Positions 1 to 9,329 of a DNA stretch of 64,000 bases are shown here, one piece after another. A model generated the notes under the pieces. That model saw only the letters and a program-made list of their open reading frames with translations. It was not told the origin of the DNA and made no database searches. Numbering within the stretch: position 1 is the first letter of the stretch; the number at the start of each line of letters is the position of its first letter. The translations under genes and the position numbers were made by a program. Source of the stretch: Linderina pennispora (Eukaryota; Kickxellomycota; Kickxellomycetes; Kickxellales; Kickxellaceae); NCBI RefSeq assembly GCF_002104995.1, contig NW_024468260.1, forward strand, positions 496,001 through 560,000. Reading direction: 5' to 3'.

Positions 1-1950
1 CTGCTGCCCCGCGTCATCGCCCACCGCCAGCCCATCGCCGTCATTGCCCGGCGCCAGCACAAAGCGCAAGGCGCCGGTGGCCCGGTCGTAGAATTTAATG
101 GGCGCGCTCTGCGTGACCCTGAACCTTTCAATGCCCTGGCGCATCCGGGTGCTGCATTTAAACACGACCGGGTCGAGATACGGCGAGGTCTGCAGGGTCT
201 GCGGGGCAACCGGCAGCAGTGCCGCGGCCTTGCGCGCAGCCTGCACTGGCCCGCCCGACCGCGTCTGCCTGATCCCCGCCTGCGACGCCATGAAGGCCTC
301 GCGCAAATACACGTCATTGGCCAGCGACGGCGACACGCCCACCATTGGCGCGCGGAACATGTCCATGCGCGTCTCGACCTCCTGGGCAAGCGCCAGATCC
401 GAGGTGTCCCAGATATTGCCGAACCTGGTGGTTTCGATATCGTACTCGGCCAGCAGCGAGAACGAGTTGGCCAGGTTGGCCGATAAGTTGTGCTGCGTGT
501 GGGAGCGCGAAATGGCCGTCTGCACCGGCACAAAGCGCATCAGCAATGTGGAGCTCGTCAGGAACTGCACCCGCCACACCACCAGCCACTCGTACAGCTG
601 GTACGTGCGGTAGAAATGCTGCGTGCCCGCCACCGACTCCCTGGCGCGCAGAAACAGCGTCGCCAGCAACCGCTGCTTCAGCCCGCTGAGCGGGGCAATC
701 GCCAGTGACGGCTCCAGCGACGCAAGGCTCCCGTCGGCCTCGCCGCGGCCCTGCTGCATGGTACGCGTCACCATCATGCGGTAGTGCGGCGGGAACCGCT
801 GCAGAGTTTGCAGGTGCAGCACAGAGATCCTCCGTGCTGCGTCCATGGTTTCTGCCGACACCGCGGTTGCCTGCAGAGGCGCAGTTGCCATGCTGGGCGA
901 TATTGTGCCCGACGGCGGATGCCCCAGGAGTGTCTGCACGCTGGGCGAGAACGGGAAGATAAACGGCGTCTGCTCCCGGCTGCCCAGGGCGCCAGGCTCC
1001 GCGTCAGCCGCGGTGCTGGCCAGCATCAATGCCGCCTCGAGCCGCCGCTGCCGCTTGGCTGCCGGGCTCAGCTCCGCCAGTCGCGCAGTCTCTGCCCGGC
1101 GCTTCCGCTGGCACCGCAGCTCCCGTATCCGCAATTCCTCCTCGTATATGCCGTCGTCCTGGCGCGTGTACCATCCGATTTCCTGAATATCCACCAGCCG
1201 CCCTGTATCAATCTTCATCAGCCTTACGCACTGGTACTTTAGCGACACCACGCAGAGCCGGTCCTGGTACAGACTGAGACCGTTGTGCCCGCCCAAGTAT
1301 ATAATGTCGTTTGGGTATTCGCGAGTATCCACAATGTTGCCCGTGCCCAATTCCACAACCAGCAGCGTCATGTCCTCCACTGCATTGACGCACGACAATG
1401 TGTTTGGATACACCGCCCGTGATGCTTGCTGCCCGCTATTGTTGAATGTGCTGGCAATGCCTGTGCGCCGCAATCTGGCCAAAATCAAGTACCCGTTGTC
1501 TGTGACCAAGCACACTTCGCGGTGCAGCGACTCACCCACCCCGACATAATCTCGCGCCCACGCCAGCCGGAAGAACTCACTAAACCCCTTGCTCTTATCA
1601 CCTGTCCCCGCTGAGCTTGTCGATGCCCGCTGCACCCGGTATACTTGCAGCCCAGACAAATTCCGTGTGAATGCAACAAGGTACTATAAAAAGGGGGAGG
1701 TATCAGCTCGTTTCCCGCTTTTCTCTTTTCTTCTTTCCAAGCGGCAAAAATAGCGAGCGAACTTTGGCGCTGGGTATCTTACATTGCCATCGGGTGAGAA
1801 CCGTCGAAAGTTGCAGTCAGGTGTCTCGATGTTGTGGATGGTGCGGTTCGGGTATACAAACGAGTACACCTGCGACTGCCGCCGCTTGCTTGTATCGCTG
1901 CTTGTCTGCCGCCGCCGCAAAAGCCGTGGTAAATTTGTGTCTGGGTTCAT
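1..1950 (-). CDS. DET1: DET1 homologue (de-etiolated 1), 3' end beyond window
   Basis: DET1 is the substrate-adaptor scaffold of the CUL4-DDB1-COP1 ubiquitin ligase and acts in the nucleus. Exon 1 is 1783-1950 (56 codons, start at 1950) and exon 2 runs from 1683 to the left edge. The intron is 1684-1782 (99 nt, GTAAGA...TATAG). Seen directly: an N-terminal RFSPDG block (about residues 50-55), FYRTYQLYEW near residue 413, and SPYLDP followed by IKFYDRATGALRF near residues 555-595. All match DET1 of animals and plants in the same order. About 25-30 C-terminal residues lie outside the window. A charged R/E-rich helix plus low-complexity linker (about residues 230-330) is expanded relative to animal DET1. 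No frameshift is seen in the 617 visible codons. Family identity is well supported; the presence of the whole ligase is inference. Confidence 0.87.
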
Positions 1951-2293
1951 TAGGCTGAAGTAAAAAAAGAGAATAGAGACGTCGTATTAGTATCCAGGAA
2001 AAGTACAGGGAAAGTATACTGACCAGAGGGAGAAACAAGAAAAAAGGTGGCGACTGGCAGAAAGCCTCGCAAAGCAGCGACTCTTGCCGCCTTCGGATTA
2101 CTGATTCTGATCACATCATCCATGGCTCGCAATCCAACAAGAGATGAGGACATGTATTTCCGGATATCCCCTCCTCCTTGGCACATGTCGGAACGTACTG
2201 GACACACAAGATTACTTCAAAAAAGAAATATATCCTATGAATACTAATCATTACAGCAAAAAGAAGAGGGGAAAGGGGACGATATCTCAATGT
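1951..2293. other. intergenic, DET1 upstream region
   Basis: This is the promoter side of DET1 and the 3' side of the YdcZ-like gene. It is A-rich with short purine tracts. I see no supported coding exon, RNA gene or repeat. An open frame on the minus strand here ends inside DET1 exon 1 and shows no conserved motif. Confidence 0.6.
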
Positions 2294-2914
2294 CTACCAC
2301 AGCACCATGACCACGATGCTGGCAATGAGAATCAGCACGCCCAGGGCCCGCCAAATCGACAGCTTGCGCTTGGGCATGTGCAGCCAGCCAAAATGGTCAA
2401 TCACGCATGCAGTGATAAGCTGCGCGCCCACCACAATGCCCAGAACCTCTGCGGGACCCAGCCTGACCAGCGCCAGCGTGTTCAGCACGACAAACAATAC
2501 GCCCCACACGAACCCCGACCACTCCCACCAGTCCGCCGACTTGAGCTCGGCCATCGTCGTCTTGTGGAAAAACATATAATCGACAATCGCCATAGCAGAC
2601 AGCACTACCATGCCCACGCCTTGGCAGATAAACGACGTAAAGTATCCGTCCGTCAGCACCGCCAGCCGGCTGTTGGCGCCCGCCTGGATGCCAAGCGCCG
2701 CCCCGGCCGCAATCAGGATCACGTAGTCGAGCAGAGCGGCGGCACTGAAAAACCGCCGGATGAAGTCCCTGGTATTAGAGTGCCTTTGCTGGCCTGAAGA
2801 TGCCAGGATCGTTGGTGAGTCGGTGACTGTCGCCTTGCCCGGTGTCTCGATCGATCCCTCATTGTCGAGCTTTGCCGGCACCGATCCGACGCTGGTGGTG
2901 GGGCTGTCCATCAA
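2294..2914 (-). CDS. YdcZ/DUF606-type small multidrug-like membrane protein
   Basis: A 206-residue membrane protein. After a polar N-terminus of about 55 residues come five hydrophobic segments: about residues 58-75, 92-110, 130-150, 156-178 and 188-206. It carries the DUF606 (DMT_YdcZ) hallmarks: GIQAGANSRL at the end of the first helix, a WWEWSGFVWGVLFVVLN block and an LITACVIDHFGW block. The family belongs to the drug/metabolite transporter superfamily and its substrates are mostly unknown. Length fits one DUF606 unit plus a cytosolic N-terminal tail, so it may work as a dimer. The start is the first of two consecutive Met codons. There is no intron. A minus-strand TATAAA lies about 170 nt upstream (3081-3086). 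Identity as a DUF606 protein is good; transport activity is inferred. Confidence 0.8.
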   Translation of the reverse strand: MMDSPTTSVGSVPAKLDNEGSIETPGKATVTDSPTILASSGQQRHSNTRDFIRRFFSAAALLDYVILIAAGAALGIQAGANSRLAVLTDGYFTSFICQGVGMVVLSAMAIVDYMFFHKTTMAELKSADWWEWSGFVWGVLFVVLNTLALVRLGPAEVLGIVVGAQLITACVIDHFGWLHMPKRKLSIWRALGVLILIASIVVMVLW

Positions 2915-3354
2915 GGGGAGATGCTATTGATAGGGGGAAACGAGTGAATAAGAGCCCTGTGGGGACAAGCTGTGTGCTAGCTATGGCGATAGCTAAAAGA
3001 CGGCAAAGCAAAATGAGAAACGTACATCTTGTTCAACTTTTAAGAAAGAAAAGGTTGGAAAGAGGTGTGGTGTGAAAATTTTTATACCTCCTTCCAGCAG
3101 TCAGTGCGCCAGGCTCTTCCGTTTGCACGATAAAGGCTCTTTTTCGGTGCTGGCTGGGCGCTGAGTGGTGCAGCCAGTTCGGATCGCTCCAGTGTAACCG
3201 TCCCCAAACACTCGACGTATTTAAGCAATACTCCGGGAGACGGAAAAAAATTGTTGAGAGCGTGCGAAGGAAATGTGATCTTGAGCTAGAGCCAAACCAC
3301 ACTGGATCGATCCAGCCACAGTGTGCTGTTAGAAAAGTACCAGATGGGCCAACC
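2915..3354. other. intergenic between YdcZ-like gene and MMSDH
   Basis: This holds the YdcZ-like promoter, with a minus-strand TATAAAAA at about 3079-3086, and the 3' end of the dehydrogenase gene. I see no further gene or repeat. Confidence 0.5.
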
Positions 3355-4842
3355 TTAGCTCATCCACGACGCTTCCTTTGCGGCTGCCCACTTGGTGGTG
3401 ATCTTGCGGCGATAAGAGAAGAACTCGATGCCGCCGTCGCCGGTGATATCGCCGAAGCCAAACTTGCTGCGGTTGATGCCGCCGAACGAGAACGGCTCGC
3501 GCGGGACCGGCACGCCAATATTGACGCCAATCATGGCAGCCTGGAACCGCTGCGAGAAGTACTCGGCAGCGCCGCCCGACTGCGTATAGACACAGGCGGC
3601 ATTGCCGTAGGTGTTTGCGTTCTCGACCCTCAGCGCCTCGTCAGCACTGGCCACCTGCAAAATGGACAGCACGGGACCAAAGATCTCGAAATGCATGGCA
3701 GTGTCGTTGGCGGAGTTCTGGCGGATCACGGTCGGACCCACCCAGAACCCGCCGGACATCTGGCTCTGCGCACTGAATGCCTCGGAGATCCGCCCATCGA
3801 GCAGGATTTGGGCGCCTTCGGTCTCAGCACCAGAAATGGCGCTGCAGATCCGGTCGACTGCCTGCTGGTCGATCACCGGGCCCATGGCGCGCGCATCACT
3901 GTCGCTACCCGGCTTCAGCTGGCTGGCCTTGGCCACAATGCGGCGGATCAGCTCCGGCTGGTCGCCAACTACCAGGAGCACGCTGGCAGCCATGCAGCGC
4001 TCGCCGGCGCATCCGGTGAACGAATTGACCACGTCCTGGGCCGTCAGCTCAATGTCGCAGTCGGGCAGCGCTACCAGGCAGTTCTTGGCGCCGCCCAGAG
4101 CCAGCACACGCTTGTTCAGACGGGTTCCGCGCCAGTGCACCTGCTCGGCAATGGCCGAAGTGCCGACAAACGTCACGGCAGCCACATCCGGGTGCTCCAG
4201 CAATGCCGCTGCCGCATCCTTGTCGCCATGCACGATGTTGAGCACACCCGCAGGCAGAATCGGCTTCGCCAGCTCGGCCACACGCGTCATGGTCAGCGGC
4301 ACCTTCTCCGAGGGCTTCAGCACATACGTGTTGCCCATGCCCAGAGCAATCGGGATGGCCCAGAACGGCACCATGAAGGGGAAGTTGAACGGCACGATGC
4401 CGCCCACCACGCCCAGGGCGACCCGCTCGTCGCGGCATAGGATCCCCGAGCTGACGTACTCGTTCTTACCCTGCACCAGCTGCGGCAGGCTCAGCGCGTA
4501 CTCGAGCGTCTCCAGGCCCTTGGACACATCGCCGATGGCCTCGGTCTTGTTCTTGCCGTGCTCCCGCACCACAAGGTCTGCCAGCTCGTCTGTATGCGAC
4601 TTGAGCTCGTTGTACAAGGCCAGCAGGTATGCCGACCGTGCCTTGAATGTCAGGCTGGACCACTTGGGGAATGCTGCCTTGGCCGACTCCACCGCCTGTG
4701 CCATGTCTGCCGAGGTCGACAGCGGCACATAGGCGATCGTCTCGCCTGTGTGCGGAGTCGTCACCGCCAGAGTGCTGGTGCTTGAGGCTGCCTGTGCCTG
4801 GTTTCCGATAAAGTTCTTGAGAAGAGGCAGGTCGCTCGACAT
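3355..4842 (-). CDS. methylmalonate-semialdehyde dehydrogenase (CoA-acylating)
   Basis: A 495-residue ALDH6-family enzyme. It oxidises methylmalonate and malonate semialdehydes to propionyl-CoA and acetyl-CoA in valine, beta-alanine and inositol catabolism. Seen: the cofactor-binding PFNFPFMVPFWAIPIA block, VTFVGTSAIAEQVH, ALGGAKNCLVALPDCD, the catalytic-cysteine motif FTGCAGERCMA (Cys283 by position) and HFEIFGPVLS. It is an intronless frame ending at 3355, and length matches bacterial and mitochondrial members. Oddity: the N-terminus begins directly with the enzyme fold (LKNFIGNQ) and shows no clear mitochondrial presequence, although animal orthologues are mitochondrial. Either a short upstream exon is missed or the protein is cytosolic or peroxisomal. 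Family assignment is secure; compartment is open. Confidence 0.93.
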   Translation of the reverse strand: MSSDLPLLKNFIGNQAQAASSTSTLAVTTPHTGETIAYVPLSTSADMAQAVESAKAAFPKWSSLTFKARSAYLLALYNELKSHTDELADLVVREHGKNKTEAIGDVSKGLETLEYALSLPQLVQGKNEYVSSGILCRDERVALGVVGGIVPFNFPFMVPFWAIPIALGMGNTYVLKPSEKVPLTMTRVAELAKPILPAGVLNIVHGDKDAAAALLEHPDVAAVTFVGTSAIAEQVHWRGTRLNKRVLALGGAKNCLVALPDCDIELTAQDVVNSFTGCAGERCMAASVLLVVGDQPELIRRIVAKASQLKPGSDSDARAMGPVIDQQAVDRICSAISGAETEGAQILLDGRISEAFSAQSQMSGGFWVGPTVIRQNSANDTAMHFEIFGPVLSILQVASADEALRVENANTYGNAACVYTQSGGAAEYFSQRFQAAMIGVNIGVPVPREPFSFGGINRSKFGFGDITGDGGIEFFSYRRKITTKWAAAKEASWMS

Positions 4843-5193
4843 GTTTGAGTGATATAGATTGAGACTTGGGCTGTATGAGAAAGAAATATGCAGAAGAGAA
4901 GAGTGGTGTGGTCTTGTCAGCAGACATGTCGCCTATATCGTGCAGCCCACTCGTCTGCCCGCCTGCCTGCGTGCAGAGCGGCTCATGTCATGTGGTCAAA
5001 CAGCAATAGTAGATTTCTAGTAGTTGTCTTTGCAGCCAGGCAAAAAAGGGCTCTCCTGCTCGGACAACAAAGCAGCGCGCCACCTCCATGCGCAACCATC
5101 CCTGAGCCACACATATTTGCAACGTAATTCCAACGTAATTCCAACGTAATTCCAACGTAGTGCGAGAAAATAGTAGATTATGAAATGGAAAAA
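4843..5193. other. intergenic, MMSDH promoter side, contains 11-bp repeat
   Basis: The region lies between the MMSDH start and the importin-5 stop codon, both on the minus strand. It serves as the dehydrogenase promoter and the importin 3' region. The only structure I see is the helically phased 11-bp repeat at 5121-5160. Confidence 0.6.
5121..5160. repeat. 11-bp tandem repeat, 3.6 copies, unit aacgtaattcc
   Basis: Three exact copies (5121-5131, 5132-5142, 5143-5153) are followed by a partial copy ending at 5160. Each unit contains an ACGT core; on the minus strand it reads GGAATTACGTT. Eleven bp is one helical turn, so every ACGT faces the same side of the DNA. It lies about 280 nt upstream of the dehydrogenase start. 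A bZIP-type operator is a reasonable inference, but slippage-generated satellite is equally possible. Confidence 0.85.
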
Positions 5194-8100
5194 TTAGAGA
5201 TAGTTCTTCTCCTGCAGCGCCTGCTGCTGCTCGGGCGGGATCTCGGTCCACAGCGCCGCCTTGACAGAGTCGTCGAGCGACCCGATGGTCTTCTTCATCG
5301 CCTCGACCATCGCCGCCTCCAGCTGCTGCTCGAACGAGCACACCGCCAGGCCCTCAGCCAGCACCTTGACCAGGTGCTTGACCGCCACAGGGTCGTTGCC
5401 GCGCAGCAGCAGGTCCGGCTGCTCGCTCAGGATCTGCAGCAGATAGCTGTATGTGCCAGGGGCCTCCTCCTCGTCATTGGAGATGGGCAGCGCCTGGAAC
5501 CACGCCTGCAGCACGCCCTGGGCGTCGGGCAGCTTGCCAGAGTGCGCGCGCAGCAGCTTGGCAATCGCCGCCACAGCGTTCTCGGTGGCATAGACGTTCT
5601 CCTCGCTGCGCGCGTTCGGGCTGCTGATGACAGCCAGCAGCGAGGGAAGCCCGACGCTGACCAGGAACTCGAGATAGGCGTCGCCGCCATACTGGGCCAT
5701 GATTCCAATGCCGTAGGCGGCGGCCTGGCGCAGGTCAGGCGCACTGTCCTGCTGCACCGCAGTAACGATGGGCTGCAAAAAGTCGCCGGCAACCTGCCAC
5801 GACGCAGGCCCGCCAAACTCGACCAGGTCGTCGAACACACAGATCGCCCACTGGCGAGCCGACGAGTCCTGCTCTGCCAGGTACTTGTGGGCGACATGCA
5901 GCAGCGGCTGCGTGAACTGCAGGTACTTCACGCCGTGTGTCTTGAGCACCGCGTGCACCGCCTTGGCCACCTCGTCGATCGTCAGGCCCTCAATCAGCTC
6001 CTCCTCGGCCAGCTGCTCCTCGTCGTCCTCGTCGAGCTCCTGCGCCTTGCGCGCCTCCTCGCGGTCCTTCATGCGCTGGTAGTACTTGTCCATCTGCTCA
6101 ACAGCTGCCGCGGTGAAGTTGGTCATCTGCTCGTCGGTCATCGAGTTCTCGCCGACAATCTCCAGGCACTCGGCGAACGAGTTGAACAGCTGCAGCGTGA
6201 ACGTATCGTCTTCCTCGTGGGCCAGCACAGAGATGTACTGCGGGCAGATCGAGCTCCACACTTGGCGAAGCGAGTCGATCTCGCCAGCCAGCTTGACCGA
6301 CGCCAGGACCGGCGGCACTGCGGCGGCCGCAGCGGTGCGCACGCCCTCGTGGAAGTAGAACTTGAACAGCGGGATCAGAATCTCCAGAATCTCGGCCGCA
6401 TACGACACAAAGTTGGCGCCCATGTCCTTGGCGTACGAGATGATCAGCTCAACCGCGGTGCACTTCTCTTCCAGCGTGCTGGTCTTGATGCCGATCTGCT
6501 GTCCGCCAAAGCTGGCAAACTCCCAGCCGTCCTCGGCCGAGTAGTTGGCCTCTGCGTCCTCGCCAGACTCCAGGATCGCAAAGTCGGGCTGCAGCTTGGC
6601 CGAGGCGATCAGCGGCGGCATCACAACAGGCAGAATCGGCGCAAAATCGGCGCCCATGATCTTGCACAGGCGCGCCCATGCCGCCTGCAGGTAGCTGGCC
6701 TGGGGATCATCCGGGTCGGTGACCGACTGCTGCGTGGCAGTCAGCAGCTCAATGAACCGCTTGGCATCCGGCGAGAACACCTCCATGCCAACGGCCAGCG
6801 CAATGAAGGTCGCGCACTCCATGGCCTTTCCGCGCAGCAGGCGGTGCTCGACGTCGGTGGCCTGCTCCAGCACATTGAGCAGCATGGGCATGATGGTGCC
6901 ATAGTACTTCTTGAACCGCTCCTGCGCATTGTCGGCAAGGGTGGCAATGGTCGTGATCGCCTGCTCCTGCACGTACCGCTTGTTGGACTCGAGCATCAGC
7001 ATCAGGCGCTGGAACAGAGTGTCCAGGTACGGGTCCAGCACGCGCTTGTTGGCCTCCTCGGCAAAGTTGACCATTGCCGCAGCAGCGTGCGTCTGGACAC
7101 GCGGGTTGGCCGCGTCCTCCATGGTCGGGATCAGGCTCGACAGGACCAGCTGGTGGTGCTGCTCCTGCAGCGTGGGCGCATAGTCGGTGGCCATCTGCCC
7201 GATGCAGTTGCACACGGCGTAGCGGACACGGGGATGCGGGTCCTGGAAGTACGGCACAATCAGCTCCAGGATCTTCTGCAGCTCATGGCGCATGATCTTG
7301 TAGCAGCCCTCGCCAATCGACGAAATGGCCATCAGCGCAGCGTGGCGCTGGCTCCACTCCTGCGAGCCCAGCATCTGCGGGATAAAGTTGAACGCAATCG
7401 GCAGCAGCTGCTTCCCGCCCAGCGCAATCGCCAGACGGTCCATCGACTGCTCGCCGAAAACGTAGTTCTCGTCATTGTCGCTGTCCTCCAGTGTGTCCGT
7501 GGTGTACCACTCCGGCTCCTCCTCGATGCTGCTCATCATCTGCATGCACACCGGCACGATCGACTGGCAGAACTGCGTGTTCTTGCGGCACATGCCCGGC
7601 GACGACTCGGCCAGCGTCACCAGCAGCTCAATCGCTGTTTGCCGTGTTGCGTTCTCAAACTCGTCGTTCTTGCCGATCTCGGTCGAGAAGGTGATCAGGT
7701 TGCTCAGCACGCTGCGGAACAGCTTCGGCGACTCCTCCGCAGGCTCGATCAGTGCCGACAGTGCCTCGACCAGGTTGGCCTCGTCCTTGTCGCGCAGCAG
7801 GGGCTCCAGAACGCTGAGCATGTGGGGCACCATCGTGGCCAGCGCCAGGCGCTGCTTATCGTCGGCAGACAGGATATACGCCACTGCCGCCTTCAGCGCA
7901 GCCAGGCGCACGCTGGCGTCCGAGTCCTGGAAGGCGCCGATGAACGCGCTGTTGACAGCATCAGCCGGCTGCTTGGCCAGCAGGTACGGGCACAGGCTGA
8001 AGATGCGGTATGCGCTTTCGCGAAGCAGCGCATTGCCGTCCTGGGCGCAAGAGTACAGCGCAGGCAGCAGATCCGGCCACTCGCCCTGGGCTAAAGAAAT

Positions 8101-8748
8101 CAACACAAATAACAATGCAATTGTTGAGCGGTGCAGTTGTAATACGCATCCGGTTTTGTTTTGGCTTTTCTTTTCTGGGCAATCCGTGCCTGGAATTCAT
8201 GGCTGCAGCGATGGCTCGAGTGTCAATGGAAAAGGCCCGCCTGAAAGCAGGTTGGCCTGCCACCCAAGATTCTCGCTCCTCCATCCCCCAAACAAGAACA
8301 GCGCTGCTGTGGCAAGCAGCACAGCAAAAAGCCTTTCTCGCCAGTACTAACCTTCGTCGTTGTTGATGTCGGCGATGGTGTCGCACACCTTGTGCCGGGC
8401 TGACCGGTCAGTCTCGTCGCACAAGGCACCAAGCAGCTCGCCCTTGACGCTGGCACGCACATCGGCCGGCACCTTGCTCCACACCGTGTACGCGTCCTCC
8501 TTGCTGTCGGTTCCAGGGGCATCCTGCAGCGCAATGCGGCGCAGGAGCACCGACGCGAAAGCGCGGGCCTGCGCATCGGGCGCCTGGTGGATCAGGTAGG
8601 CAAGGCTGCCCACCACCACCTGCGGCTGGGTCATAACCCACTCGTTGGTCAGCGCGGCCTCGGCCTGCGTACGCTCCGTGTTGTCAGACGACATGAGGCT
8701 GCCCATCAGGGTCTGCAGCTGCGCAGCTGACTGAGAAAACTGGCTCAT
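5194..8748 (-). CDS. importin-5 / Kap121 (Pse1) family karyopherin-beta
   Basis: A nuclear import receptor that binds RanGTP and carries ribosomal proteins, histones and other cargo through the pore. Exon 1 is 8352-8748 and exon 2 is 5194-8090. The intron is 8091-8351 (261 nt, GTTAGT...TTTAG), joining NNDE to AQGEWPDLL. The product is 1097 residues, close to yeast Pse1 and human IPO5. It consists of HEAT repeats throughout. Exon 1 holds the N-terminal karyopherin segment (LLRRIALQ). An acidic loop (ELDEDDEEQLAEEE) sits near residue 790, as in Kap121/IPO5. The frame is clean over 3.3 kb. Kap121 subtype rather than Kap123 is judged from length, the acidic loop and the W-P-DLLPALY block; subtype confidence is a little lower than family confidence. 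Confidence 0.9.
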
Positions 8749-9329
8749 TTTTGTTTGGTGCTTGGAGAGGAGAAATGTCGCTTAACAGCTGTGAAATGTA
8801 CAAGGAAGAGAAAATGTATATAAATTTTGAGCGTAGGAGCAAGTGCAGAAGAATGGCCCTTTCCTAGCGTACACTGGTTTGGTGTTCCGGCAAAGCCTAC
8901 GTCAAAAGATAATATAGTGGAAGTTGGTAAGGAGTGCTTGGAGCGAGAAGGAAAAAGAAAGGGGACCTCGGTCGCCTTCGGCCGCATGTCCTGCTGCTAT
9001 GACTGGAGGCATACATATTCGCCCCTCGAGTAAAATTTTTTACCTTCAACATAGTCGCCTATCATCCTCAAAGAGAGCTGATCTGCAGGGAGTAAACTTG
9101 ATGTTTGTTGATTTCTGAGACCGGATTGAATTGGGCAGCGCAAACGCTACTGGGCGCTCGGGAAAGTGGTAAACACTACATGCAGCCTTGGAATGGACTT
9201 TTTTGCGGAGAGACCGCTAGAAGGCAGGCATTGCCACCTGCAACTGACTGTCGCCGGTGTTTCTCTTCCTTGGATATTTTTTCTTTGCTTTAACTCTGCT
9301 TTTTTCTCCCTTCCTTTTTCGCTCTGACA
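8749..9329. other. divergent promoter region, importin-5 / TOP2
   Basis: 581 nt separate two divergent starts (8748 minus, 9330 plus), so both promoters must lie here or in the TOP2 intron. There is an A/T-rich TATATAAA at 8817-8824, and T/C-rich tracts at 9285-9325 just before the TOP2 start, typical of fungal leaders. No gene is seen. Confidence 0.6.

Noticed and set aside
3262-4440. A 392-codon plus-strand frame opposite MMSDH
   Set aside because: Antisense shadow of a conserved enzyme; no domain and biased composition.
5185-8094. A 969-codon open frame on the plus strand, antisense to importin-5
   Set aside because: It is exactly opposite a conserved exon, is Leu/Arg/His/Gln-rich without domains, and follows from GC-rich third codon positions.
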